A stretch of DNA of 61,805 nt from CAVOGJ01 sp963700865 (GTDB lineage: Bacteria > Planctomycetota > Planctomycetia > Pirellulales > Pirellulaceae): contig CAVOZC010000012.1 in the NCBI GenBank assembly GCA_963700865.1, positions 1 to 61,805 on the forward strand, read 5' to 3'. Of this stretch, positions 27,897 through 36,986 are shown in pieces (within the stretch, counting starts at the first letter, position 1; every line of letters begins with the position of its first letter). The notes beneath the pieces are model-generated. The model was given only the letters and a program-made list of their open reading frames with translations. It ran no database searches and was not told the DNA's origin. A program made the translations under genes and the position numbers.

Positions 27897-29231
27897 TCTG
27901 TGGCGTCTGTGTCGTGGCGTGTCGTCTGTGGGGAAGCGTGGGGGTGTCGTCTGTGGGGGAGCGTGGGGGGTGTCGTCTGTGGGGGAGCGTGGGGGTGTCG
28001 TCTGTGGGGGAGCGTGGGGGGTGTCGTCTGTGGGGGAGCGTGGGGGGTGTCGTCTGTGGGGGAGCGTGGGGGGTGTCGTCTGTGGGGGGTATGGGGGGCT
28101 TGCCCCCCATGAGCACATCCACGCGCCCGAACCCTGGGGGGCAAGCCCCCCACACCCCCCAGCGATGGGAAAGCCCGATCTCCAGCACTTGGCATGTAAC
28201 AACGTCGGGCGACTTCAGTCACCAACTCGTGGCTGGGGCTTCCAGCCACAGTCGGTTCGGCACCACCACCAGCACGCAACGTCTGGCGACTTGGACATGT
28301 CTCAAGTTCGTGACAATGCTTCCGCAAAGTCGTGGGGGGTGTCGTCTGTGTCGTGGCGGTGTCGTCTGTGGGGGAGCGTGGGGGGTGTCGTCTGTGGGGG
28401 AGCGTGGGCGGTGTCGTCTGTGGGGGAGCGTGGGGGGTGTCGTCTGTGTCGTGGGGGGTGTCGTCTGTGGGGGGTATGGGGGGCTTGCCCCCCATGAGCA
28501 CATCCACGCGCCCGAACCCTGGGGGGCAAGCCCCCCACACCCCCCAGCGATGGGAAAGCCCGATCTCCAGCACTTGGCATGTAACAACGTCTGGCGACTT
28601 CAGTCACCAACTCGTGGCTGGGGCTTCCAGCCACAGTCGGTTCGGCACCACCACCAGCACGCAACGTCTGGCGACTTGGACATGTCTCAAGTTCGTGACA
28701 ATGCTTCCGCAAAGTCGTGGGGGGTGTCGTCTGTGGGGGAGCGTGGGGGGTGTCGTCTGTGGGGGAGCGTGGGGGGTGTCGTCTGTGGGGGAGCGTGGGC
28801 GGTGTCGTCTGTGGGGGGTATGGGCGGTGTCGTCTGTGGGGGGTGTGGGGGGTGTCGTCTGTGGGGGGTATGGGGGGCTTGCCCCCCATGAGCACTTCCA
28901 CGCGCCCGAACCCTGGGGGGCAAGCCCCCCACACCCCCCAGCGATGGGAAAGCCCGATCTCCAGCACTTGGCATGTAACAACGTCTGGCGACTTCAGTCA
29001 CCAACTCGTGGCTGGGGCTTCCAGCCACAGTCGGTTCGGCACCACCACCAGAACGCAACGTCTGGCGACTTGGACATGTCTCAAGATCGTGACAATGCTT
29101 CCGCAAAGTCGTGGGGGGTCGTCTGTATCGTGGGGTGTCGTCTGTGGGGGAGCGTGGGGGGTGTGGCCTGTGGGGGAGCGTGGGGGGGTATGGGGGGCTT
29201 GCCCCCCACACCCCCCGGCGATGGGAAGACT
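27897..29231. repeat. Nested G-rich repeat block
   Basis: A ~26-bp G-rich unit (GTGTCGTCTGTGGGGGAGCG plus 4-6 G) forms short tandem arrays at about 27917-28090, 28333-28475, 28720-28869 and 29112-29189. Each array is followed by ATGGGGGGCTTGCCCCCCA (starts at 28091, 28476, 28870 and 29190), which can fold on itself. Three long spacers share GAGCAC(A/T)TCCACGCGCCCG, GCAAGCCCCCCACACCCCCC, a GTGGCTGG/CCAGCCAC hairpin and AACGTCTGGCGACTT, making macro-units of about 385-394 bp. The last spacer is truncated. Open frames of up to 350 codons exist on both strands but are pure repeat translation. Confidence 0.9.
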
Positions 29232-29549
29232 CATCTCTCGATGCCAGCGACGCACGATGCCAGCATTGACTGCTCGTGGCCGGCGGGCGACGCGCCTAAC
29301 TGGTCGCCCGCTGCCAGCATCCCATCATTCGCTACAACACTTCGCGTGATCAACGATAAGCGTCGTTATCGAAGTATGTGAAGCCTTAACGATCGGCGAA
29401 ACCTTATGCCTTATCCGTTTTCGGAGATGGGCGTTGTCCGATTCGTCATGCATTCGAGAAGATATCGCTGGATTGTCATTGCGGCGACGTGAAAGATTCA
29501 GGTATAGGAAGGTGACACAATCAACCACACGTACAGCCGAGTCACTCCC

Positions 29550-29648
29550 ATGCAATGTGATTTCATCCACGCCATCATGGCTTTCTCTTTTCTCATGGTC
29601 ATGGCGATGATCAGCCAGATCGTCTTGCGTCCTCCCGTCACAAAATAA
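29550..29648 (+). CDS. Possible 32-residue hydrophobic peptide
   Basis: ATG 29550 to TAA 29646-29648 encodes a single hydrophobic helix (IMAFSFLMVMAMISQIVL) with a short basic tail (RPPVTK). The composition would suit a small membrane peptide, but no ribosome-binding site precedes it and no family is recognised. Internal ATG 29577 is an alternative start. Confidence 0.25.
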   Translation: MQCDFIHAIMAFSFLMVMAMISQIVLRPPVTK

Positions 29649-29844
29649 GTGTGCCGCACGTCAGGGTGCCCTCTCACAGGCGAACCAGTTCCCGTCAGGG
29701 ACTGGGTGGGAGTCCGAGTGAGCGACTTTCTCGCGTAGATCGTCTCCAACAACACATCCGTCCTGAATCGCGCATGCCCGCCGATGTTTCGAGGTGGCTG
29801 CTGGCAGCGCTGCTCGCCCCACTACCCAGGTTGGCAACACACAC

Positions 29845-29864
29845 CCGGGCTCTGACGAGCCCGG
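29845..29864 (-). terminator. Hairpin just after fhcC
   Basis: CCGGGCT (29845-29851) pairs with AGCCCGG (29858-29864) around a 6-nt loop, 17 bp beyond the fhcC stop on the minus strand. It is followed on that strand by TGTGTGTTG rather than a strict T-run. A likely but non-canonical terminator. Confidence 0.5.
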
Positions 29865-29881
29865 TTCGCCCGTGTGATCAT

Positions 29882-30715
29882 TCAAATCTTAGCAGTGGCA
29901 TGCCAACATTCGCCGCGTCCACCTGCGGCCAGATCGCCGTGGTGGACCTCGAACAGGCCGGTCGTCGGGGCTGGGGAACAGGGGAATCCCAAGCGTCGGA
30001 GTTCGGCATGCAGCAACCGCCAGACCAGCGGCTCTTGGCAGCCGGCCGTCACAAAGGTCGTTCCCGGCTGGACCACTTCGCCGAGCACGATGATCGAGCC
30101 TCGCTTCATGCCCAAACCGAGTCGGGGTCCACAACGGCCGCCAACCACGATCGTCCCGGCGAGCAGGTTGAAACCCGCCAGATCGCCACAGTCACCGCCG
30201 ATCGCAATCAAGCCTCGCCGCATGGCCTGCCCGACTTCGATGCCCGCATTCCCGTGCACCAGCAGCGTTCCGCCCTTCATTCCGCGGCGGCTTCCCCGAT
30301 AAGCGGCTCCGACGAGATCCCCCGCATGGCCGTGGATGTCCAGTCTTCCGCCCGACATTTCGGCTCCCGCCCAATCACCGACATCACCTCGCACGGTCAG
30401 GCGACCCCCGCACATGCGTGCCCCCACGTGATCGCCGGCGGTGCCTTCAATCAACAGAGCGCCGCGGGACATGCCGGCGCCGATCTGGTGCACGTGCTGC
30501 AAGGCTCCACGCCAGGTGAGTGACTCGTCGTCCGCGTCGCACTCGATCTGAAAGTAATCGGCCAACCTTGCCAGGCGATTGCCCACCCGTATGGGCCATT
30601 CACTCCATTCGTGGGGTTCGCGGCCCAATAGCGTCTCCGGGAGCACACCCCCGACTTCGATCGGAACGGGTGGGGACGACTGTAAAGTAAGCTGGATCGC
30701 CATGCCGTGCGTCAA
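29882..30715 (-). CDS. fhcC: Formylmethanofuran dehydrogenase/formyltransferase-hydrolase complex subunit C
   Basis: The 277-residue protein is built from parallel beta-helix repeats rich in glycine: MSRGALLIEGTAGDHVGARM, CGGRLTVRGDVGDWAGAEM, SGGRLDIHGHAGDLVGAAY, RGLIAIGGDCGDLAGFNLL, then MKRGSIIVLGEVVQPGTTF. This is the FwdC/FhcC fold, related to the C-terminal domain of glutamate synthase. With FhcA, B and D it forms the Fhc complex that moves formyl groups from tetrahydromethanopterin to release formate in C1 oxidation. Start ATG 30715 or ATG 30703 (MAIQLTLQSS). It lies 30 bp downstream of fhcA, clearly cotranscribed. Subunits B and D are not in this window. Confidence 0.9.
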   Translation of the reverse strand: MTHGMAIQLTLQSSPPVPIEVGGVLPETLLGREPHEWSEWPIRVGNRLARLADYFQIECDADDESLTWRGALQHVHQIGAGMSRGALLIEGTAGDHVGARMCGGRLTVRGDVGDWAGAEMSGGRLDIHGHAGDLVGAAYRGSRRGMKGGTLLVHGNAGIEVGQAMRRGLIAIGGDCGDLAGFNLLAGTIVVGGRCGPRLGLGMKRGSIIVLGEVVQPGTTFVTAGCQEPLVWRLLHAELRRLGFPCSPAPTTGLFEVHHGDLAAGGRGECWHATAKI

Positions 30716-30745
30716 CCGTTCTTTGGTTTCTTGGCCATGTCGTCT

Positions 30746-32415
30746 TCATCCGGGTTGCGCATCGGTGCGGCAAGCCACGATGTGCGGATCTTTCGCAGTG
30801 ACGTCATCCACCGGATAGTTCTGGAACCGCAGGCTGTAGTGATCTTCAAACCAGGCGGCGATCTTCGGTTCGATACCAAGATCGAATACCGGGGCCACTT
30901 GCAGCGTCTTGCCAAAATGTTGGCGGCGGATCTCGCCCTCCTCGACAAGGACCTGTCCTGCCTTGATTACGAAGCGAGGCAGCGCGAACATGATTTCTCG
31001 GTTGTCGTCGGGCGTATAGATCGTAATGTCCGCGTCGGCGCCCACACCCAGGTGTCCCTTGTCCGTCAATCCCAGCATGCGAGCCGGGCCGGCGCGGGTA
31101 ATGATGGCGATTTCACTTAACGAATACTCACGATCGAGTTGGGCGAGCGGCGAACGCTCGGCCACGCGGGGATGAATCGCTTGCAGGGCTTCCCGACGGT
31201 AATTACGGTCCATCAAGAGTCGGATGATCTGCGGGTAAGCCAGGAAGGAGCCACCGTTCGGGTGATCGGTGCTCATGGCGACTTGCCAGGGATCATTCAC
31301 CAGCAGGTACCATTCCAGACCGATGGCCCATTGCCAGGCATGCACCAGACTGCGCTGTCGGTAACGAATCGGCGCGATACCGCAGCCCGATTCCATTTCG
31401 ATATCCTGGTTATACCATTTGGTTCCGTAAATATTGGCCAAGAAGTGCGCGGCGGCTCCATCCGCCGTCATGCTTGTGGTATCGCCGAAGAGGACCTGTC
31501 CCACGTCGACCGTGATATTTGCATGTGCGTTCACGTACTCGGCGAGAGCCGCGACCTCGGATCCGAACGTCGACTCGTCCCCGTCAGCCCCGGCGTAGCT
31601 ATGAAACTGGATATGCGTCAGATGGGCTCGCCGCCCTTCCAGCGCCCGCATCGACTCGAGCGTCGTCGTCCAATTTCCGGGCATGCCCAGTTGATTGCAG
31701 TGAAGATGGATCGGGTGGGGCAAGCCGATGTCGTCGACCGCGTGGGCCAGCTCGCGGATGATTTTCCGGGGCGTGATCTGAAACGGCGGCAGCGGTTCAT
31801 CCAGCCCCGTGCGGTTGGCCGCCGATTGCCGTTTCCAGACCTCAATGCCGCCCGGATTGACAAGTTTGACGGCGTAGCTCCTGGCGGCGTTCATCTGCCA
31901 GGCGATGAAGGCGCGGAGCTGTTCTGGATCGTTCTCGGCAATGGCGACAGTGCGAATTGATGGTTGCCCAAGAGGACGTAAAAGCCCTTGTCGATACACG
32001 GTGTGTCGGCGAGTTCCTCGTGCGTGTGTCGGGCGAAAAGCGGAGCCACGGCTGCATCCATGGCGGTCGTGTACCCCAAACCCGCGTAGCGATAGCCGGT
32101 GGCAAACGTGGTGGGTACGCTCCCCATCAGCCCACTGCGACAGACGGTTGTGCGAGGCATGGCCGCCGACGCGTGTTTTTCTTCGGGTCGCAACTTGCGG
32201 GCCACATTGGCCTTCGACCCGGCGATATGGCAGTGCATGTCAATTCCGCCGGGCATGATGACCATCCCCGTCGCCCGAATCGTTCTCGTGGGAGTTGCTT
32301 CCGGGGGTGGAGCCACTATTTTCCCGTCGCGGACCCAGAGATCGCGAATTTCACCGTTCACGGAGTTCGCGGGATCATAGATGCAACCTCCCGTAATCTT
32401 GAGCAGGTCGGTCAT
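30746..32415 (-). pseudogene. fhcA: Formyltransferase/hydrolase complex subunit A (amidohydrolase fold), one frameshift
   Basis: The N-terminal half starts MTDLLKITGGCIYDPANSVN and has the metal-site segment MPGGIDMHCHIAGSKANVAR. The frame breaks near 31950, around GNHQFAL. The remainder continues IAENDPEQLRAFIAWQMNAA, then AVKLVNPGGIEVWKR (the Lys that is carboxylated in FwdA-type enzymes), HIQFHSYAG, VAMSTDHPNGGSFLAYPQII and a C-terminal amidohydrolase barrel closing strand. Joined, it is about 555 residues, normal for FhcA. It catalyses hydrolysis of the formyl-carrier to formate in the methanopterin-linked C1 pathway. The break may well be a single missing base. Confidence 0.85.
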
Positions 32416-32530
32416 AAGGAGGTACGAGGCAGTTGGAAACGAGCCCGCGGGGGACCGTGAAGGGAAATCCGTGGCGGCGGGTCAACTACGGTTTTCACCG
32501 CCAACGTCGTGCCCTAATGTAATGCAAGTC

Positions 32531-32562
32531 GCGGGGTTTGCAGAGCGCGGCCCCGCTTTTTT
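32531..32562 (+). terminator. Terminator-like hairpin with T6 upstream of the DinB gene
   Basis: GCGGGG (32531-32536) pairs with CCCCGC (32551-32556), followed directly by TTTTTT (32557-32562), on the plus strand. It lies 42 bp upstream of the DinB start. No plus-strand gene precedes it, so it is either a leader attenuator or ends an unannotated transcript. Confidence 0.5.
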
Positions 32563-32604
32563 CGCCCGCCGCGAGGCGAGACATCCTTCCCAGTGAGACC
32601 GACC

Positions 32605-33114
32605 ATGTCCGACGATTCGCCGTCCGTCATTGCCAAACAGCAACTCGTATTCGCGCGCGACTATACGTGCCAACTGTTCGAGGACGTGGCCGAGAGTGAC
32701 TGGTTTGTGATGCCTGAAGGGGCCGTCTCGCACCTGGCCTGGCAGATGGGTCACCTCGCCATGGCCGAGTACGGGCTGACCCTGATGCGGATTCGCGGGA
32801 AGGAGCCGAGTGACGCGGAATTCATCTCGAACGACTTTTTGCGTTGCTTCCGCAAGGGATCGACGCCGGTCGCGGACCCCTCGGCTTATCCCCCGCCGAC
32901 AGAAATTCGCCTCGCCTTCGATCGGGTCCACGAACAGGCGCTGAAAGAAATACCGGGCTATACCAACGAGCAATTGGCCGAGCCCTTACCGGCGCCGACC
33001 GCGGTGTATGCAACGAAGCTCGGCTCGCTGTTTTTCTGTCCGCTGCACGAAATGCTGCATGCCGGTCAGATTGGCACGTTGCGAAGAATGCTCGGCAAGT
33101 CGCCCCTCCGTTAG
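32605..33114 (+). CDS. DinB-superfamily protein
   Basis: The 169-residue four-helix-bundle protein begins MSDDSPSVIAKQQLVFARDY. The characteristic metal-binding histidines are in SHLAWQMGHLAMAEYG (near residue 53) and in FFCPLHEMLHAGQIGTLRR near the C-terminus. DinB-fold proteins bind a divalent metal and many act as thiol-dependent transferases (bacillithiol, mycothiol, glutathione). The exact substrate is unknown. ATG 32605 is preferred over GTG 32593. It is divergent from fhcA and monocistronic. Confidence 0.8.
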   Translation: MSDDSPSVIAKQQLVFARDYTCQLFEDVAESDWFVMPEGAVSHLAWQMGHLAMAEYGLTLMRIRGKEPSDAEFISNDFLRCFRKGSTPVADPSAYPPPTEIRLAFDRVHEQALKEIPGYTNEQLAEPLPAPTAVYATKLGSLFFCPLHEMLHAGQIGTLRRMLGKSPLR

Positions 33115-33191
33115 TGCAAGGTGACCGCTAGAAATCAGGGTAGCCGGGGTCGCCAGACTTTGTCATGACCCACGTTTCACGAGCGTCGTTA

Positions 33192-33346
33192 AACCGTCAG
33201 CCAGAAGAAATCGCGGGGAAAAACCGCGATTCGTGGGAAGTGGCTACCGCGATTTCTGGCGGCGTACGCGCGTACGCCGCCGAAGAATGCCGGTGCGTAA
33301 CGACGCGTGGTACGATGTTAGCGGCATTCTTCTCTGGCTAACGGTT
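33192..33346. repeat. MITE-like palindromic element (single copy)
   Basis: AACCGTCAGCCAGAAGAA (33192 onward) is the inverse of TTCTTCTCTGGCTAACGGTT (33327-33346), giving imperfect ~20-bp terminal inverted repeats. Internally GAAATCGCGG/CCGCGATTTC and GGCGGCGTACG/CGTACGCCGCC also pair, so the whole 155 bp can fold as a branched hairpin. No coding capacity. Four related left halves and one complete copy occur at 45769-46173. Confidence 0.8.
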
Positions 33347-33441
33347 AAACCAAGAAAGATTCTCTGTCGGACGATTCCAATCACTGGGCGGATTCGAAAA
33401 CTCGAATGCCAATCGCTTACCAAGCACGAGGACGGCCGGGT

Positions 33442-34828
33442 TCACCGCCAGCGGTCGGCTTCTTGCACCTGATCGAGGTCGCGGAAGATCAGCTCCGAGC
33501 GGCGCATGACCTCCTCGGTCGTCCGTGGCTTGCTCGACCGTGCAGGAAGTGTCTGGGGAGCTGGTGAACTGATTTGTTTGGCGGCACCGCCGAGTGGCGC
33601 GGCCTTCGCTGCCGTTCCGGACATCGGTGGCTCGGCGTGAGGCGCCTTTTGCAGGTTGGCGTGCATCGCCTGCACCACCGACGAGCCCTCTTCCGATTGT
33701 GAGGCGCAGGATCAGGTCCGCATAGTTGGTGCTTGGGGGCGCAAAGTTTAACTCGGCCGGAGACAGCGGCGTGTCTTCGGCCGCCGCATGGCTGGCTGGG
33801 GCGATCTGCAGCCGAGCCGGTTGGGCGCGGGGATCACGTCTTCCAATGCTGACGATGGTCCGGATGACTGAGAATCATCATCAAACGAGATCCCCATCGC
33901 GGTCGGTCGACTCGTCCGCGAATGGATCGGACGTTTCTTCCGTGGCCCCGCGGCGAGAGACGGTGGCGGCACCACTGCCGATTGGCTCGGCCCCGGTACT
34001 ACCCCGACTGTTCGGCAGCTCGTCGTCGGTGAACGAATCGAATGGTTCAATCTCGACACCCAGCGCACTGGGCGCCGGTGGGACGGGCTCGTCGAGCCGC
34101 GTGCTGCCGGGCAACGGGTCATCGTCGTTGATAAAGTCGGGAGGATTGGGTACCGGAACTTCGTCCATGGCGTCGGAAGGACCCGCATGGCGTACCGACC
34201 TGGATGCATGGAAGGGAGTGGAAATTTCTTCGGCAATTTCAAACATCGGATCGCCCGCCGTACATGACGAGTCATCGCAGGCGGCATCGCCGGGCACGAG
34301 ATCATTGGGATCGGCATGGGCCAGCGAGTAGGTGCCTCCGCGGACGAGGCCCCCGCCGAGCGCCTGTTCGACATATCCGCCCCGGATCGCCACCTGGGCT
34401 CCCTCGCGGAAGCCTTCTCGCCAATCATGGTTCTTTTCACGATGTCGAGGACCGACTCCCCAGTAGGGTGCCGGCGTGATCAAGGGTGGCTTACCTCGGC
34501 CACCGGCAAAGACATGGTCGACAAATCCCGACACGAATCCATCCGCATACTGCTGGGAAACGTCGCCGGCCTCGTACTGGCAATCGAGCGCTTCGAGTGC
34601 CCAACCCCGATAAACGGTGGCCTCGCGGCGGGCATTGCGCATCAGCGCAAAATCGGTGCACCGGCCGACCTGCCAGCAACTGCAGCCGGTGGAAAGGCTC
34701 GTCAGCAATAAGAGGCCCCAAATCGCGGCCTGACCGCAGAATCGCGAGGACGAACCGGACGTCGACGCATGCCGCCGATTCTCGGTTGGATATCCGCCGG
34801 ACCATGTGGGATGCGAAAGGACGTCCAT
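33442..34828 (-). pseudogene. Planctomycete-type lipoprotein of unknown function, frameshifted
   Basis: The N-terminus has a hydrophobic stretch (IWGLLLLTSLSTGC) ending in a weak lipobox Cys. The conserved part is ALMRNARREATVYRGWALEA, then YADGFVSGFVDHVFAGGRGK, PPLITPAPYWGVGPRHREKN and WREGFREGAQVAIRGGYVEQ. An acidic, proline-rich linker follows and the frame stops at 33881. The downstream minus-strand sequence continues protein-like in other frames (PASHAAAEDTPLSPAELNFA, then KPRTTEEVMRRSELIFRDLD), ending at 33442. At least two indels, near 33865 and 33700, would restore a ~460-residue protein. It is anchored outside the inner membrane; its role is unknown. Confidence 0.55.
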
Positions 34829-35212
34829 GCGTGCTGAGCGATGGGTTTGTGGAGTTTGATGAGTCCATTGACGGACGCCACATCAATTGCCGGCGGCTTG
34901 GCGTCCATCGATCGTTGCCGCGGGCCGGCAGGCCGGGAGTGGCACGGCCCACAATGGGCGGCGGGAGGATAGCAATGGCCCGCGTTGCGCACTACGTCAG
35001 AAAGCCAGAAAGTCGGAAACGCGGCAGCCATGCCCGCATTGCTGGCGGGATGTGGGGCGGCGGAAGGCCAGGAGCGAGCCGATCCGGCAGACTGGACAAA
35101 CGCGGACCCGGGGGAGATAGTAGATTCCCAGCAGGCGGGCTTTGGCAGAGTGGAACTACGGTGCGAGCAACTTGTAGAAGCCCCCGATTGCTACCAGCGC
35201 GCATCGATCAAC
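34829..35212. other. Intergenic stretch before tRNA-Leu
   Basis: These 384 bp between the lipoprotein gene (minus) and tRNA-Leu (plus) show no credible gene or repeat. They should hold both promoters. Confidence 0.5.
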
Positions 35213-35298
35213 GGCCGAGTGGCGGAATTGGCAGACGCACGGGACTTAAAATCCCGTGAGGGGTAACCCTCGTGCGGGTTCGATCCCCGCCTCGGCCA
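35213..35298 (+). tRNA. tRNA-Leu (anticodon UAA)
   Basis: The acceptor stem GGCCGAG pairs with CTCGGCC (35291-35297), with discriminator A at 35298. The D-arm region is TGGCGGAATTGGCAGACGC. The anticodon stem-loop GGGACTTAAAATCCC carries TAA. A long class-II variable arm (GAGGGGTAACCCTC) follows, then the T-arm GCGGG-TTCGATC-CCCGC. The long variable arm and A73 are leucine identity features. CCA is not encoded. Confidence 0.97.
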
Positions 35299-35910
35299 CT
35301 GTCTTGCTACCTTGCAGCGACACCGCTCCGCGTCGCGTGCATTTCTGCATCTCTTTTGGCACTGCCACTCTTTCGTGGACTGAGGGTCGAGACGAGCAGG
35401 GCAATCGGGGAGCGACCGTTGGGGACTCATGGAACCGCAAATCAGCGCTCATGTACGCGAATCTGCGCGAATGAGGCTCGTGTGCGGATGACGCGTGTGC
35501 CCGTTTGCCGGGACGCCCCGGCGCTGCCGTTCCTTTTGTTCCCACCGAGGCATGGAAACGCAGTGACGGGTGGACGACTCGCTCACGGTGCCGGGCCCCT
35601 CCTCTGTGGTCTCTGTGGCTCGGCGAAGTGACCGCCGGCGCGAACACCCTGATCGTGGTGCGTCGTGATGCTCTGCGGCGGGGGGAGAGCTAACCCCTCA
35701 CATGAGGTAGGCGATCCACGGAGTTTATGTTTTTTCGCCGCAAAGGCACTTTTCTTGTCCGGCTCGGCGACTGCTTTGCGATTGATGAGTTAGTCACCCA
35801 TTACACGAGCGGTGCGAAGTTCTTGGGAACCCCATTTCCCCTTGCGTCAGGCGGTATCCACTTCGGTGGTGCCGCCTGGCGCATACCTTTTGGCAGGCAG
35901 GGACTACTGT
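35299..35910. other. Intergenic stretch after tRNA-Leu
   Basis: These 612 bp contain fragments of the same intergenic repeat vocabulary seen elsewhere (AACCGCAAATCAGCGCTCAT near 35430; CTCTGTGGCTCGGCGAAG near 35610). No coding region is supported. Confidence 0.5.
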
Positions 35911-36771
35911 TCAACAAAGCGGCAGAGGCGGGCGGCTTGGCACGCGTCGTCGTTGGAGAACACAAATAGCCAAGCCGGCCAGCCAGGCGAGCTGGGCACC
36001 CAGCGGTTCTGGCACCAAGGCCAGATCAACGTAATCCAGCAGCGTCCGCACACTGATCTCGGCAGCAATCCGCGCCTGTTCCACCGAGATATCTGGCCCC
36101 ACATGGATGTGCCCGGCGGCCACATTGCGAAACGGATCCTGGGGATTGGCGTGTAAATCGTGATACCACGTGCCGTGGTAGGCGATGTATTCCGAGAGAA
36201 AGGCGCCTCCGAAACCGACGTCGTCAATGACGGCGGTCATTTCATCCAAGCCGGCGTCATTCACGGCGTCGACGATCTCCTGCATGGGTAGTGACGAGTA
36301 ACGAATCCCGCCCGGTGGCATGCTCGGATCGGGAGGGCGCGGCGTGGGGAGACGTGGATTTTCATAATCGCGGACCCAGCCCGAAAACAGATTTCGCTGC
36401 CGCATTTCGAGTTCCCACAATCCGTCGGTTCCCGCGCTGAAGGTGATGATGGCCACGGGATTGATCTCGGACGTGATTCTCCACCAATCGGCCGACGTAT
36501 CTTGATAGTCGACCTCGAAATCCCCCTCCCCCTGCCGATCGCTGGGAAAATTGTCGAACTCCGGAAAGAAAGAATAAACGTCATACCCGCGGTCTTCCCA
36601 ATTGGCTCCTTGCCAGCCACCCGGGTTCTGATCCGGATTCGGGCTGAAGTGCCGGACCGCTTCGTTCGTGGGCGGCCAGTAACCGGTCAACATGATGTTC
36701 CGCGTATTGCCAGCGGTTAGCGGCGCTGCGAGGAAGACGAGTGCCAGGCAGGGAAGGAACGGTCGAGGCAT
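35911..36771 (-). CDS. Secreted PEP-CTERM protein of unknown function
   Basis: ATG 36771 begins a signal peptide (MPRPFLPCLALVFLAAPLTA); the in-frame extension to 36819 is not needed. The mature domain has IMLTGYWPPTNEAVRHFSPN, GYDVYSFFPEFDNFP, SSLPMQEIVDAVNDAGLDEM, VGFGGAFLSEYIAYHGTWYH and NVAAGHIHVGPDISVEQARI. This is an ordered enzyme-like layout, with conserved-looking His residues resembling pyroglutamyl-peptidase-fold proteins, though I cannot assign activity. The C-terminus LVPEPLGAQLAWLAGLAICV plus RRR is a PEP-CTERM sorting signal. Confidence 0.7.
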   Translation of the reverse strand: MPRPFLPCLALVFLAAPLTAGNTRNIMLTGYWPPTNEAVRHFSPNPDQNPGGWQGANWEDRGYDVYSFFPEFDNFPSDRQGEGDFEVDYQDTSADWWRITSEINPVAIITFSAGTDGLWELEMRQRNLFSGWVRDYENPRLPTPRPPDPSMPPGGIRYSSLPMQEIVDAVNDAGLDEMTAVIDDVGFGGAFLSEYIAYHGTWYHDLHANPQDPFRNVAAGHIHVGPDISVEQARIAAEISVRTLLDYVDLALVPEPLGAQLAWLAGLAICVLQRRRVPSRPPLPLC

Positions 36772-36986
36772 GAGATCGGGACTCAATTCAAAGGTCAGCG
36801 AGCGGGAAACAGCAATCACCGTGCGTACGGCAAATCAGGGCGGGTCGGGTGGGACATCACCGAGCCGCGATGCCAGGACAAGTACGGTAGAAGCACGAAC
36901 ACCAACACGAGCAGGAATGTCGGCGCGGTCGGTCGTTGCCGATCATAATTACTCCACGACCTGCTGTCGATCAGCGGCAACCACTC

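Larger units (their letters stand above)
29232..29881. other. Intergenic stretch after the G-rich block
   Basis: It contains the weak mini-ORF at 29550-29648 and a hairpin at 29845-29864. Otherwise no gene, RNA or repeat is recognised. The lower G+C of 29340-29660 contrasts with its surroundings. Confidence 0.5.

Noticed and set aside
27653..29381. Several overlapping open frames of 85-349 codons on both strands
   Set aside because: They translate the G-rich repeat unit (GVSSVGERG / PRSPTDDTPH patterns) and exist in several frames at once because the unit lacks stops; no protein signature.
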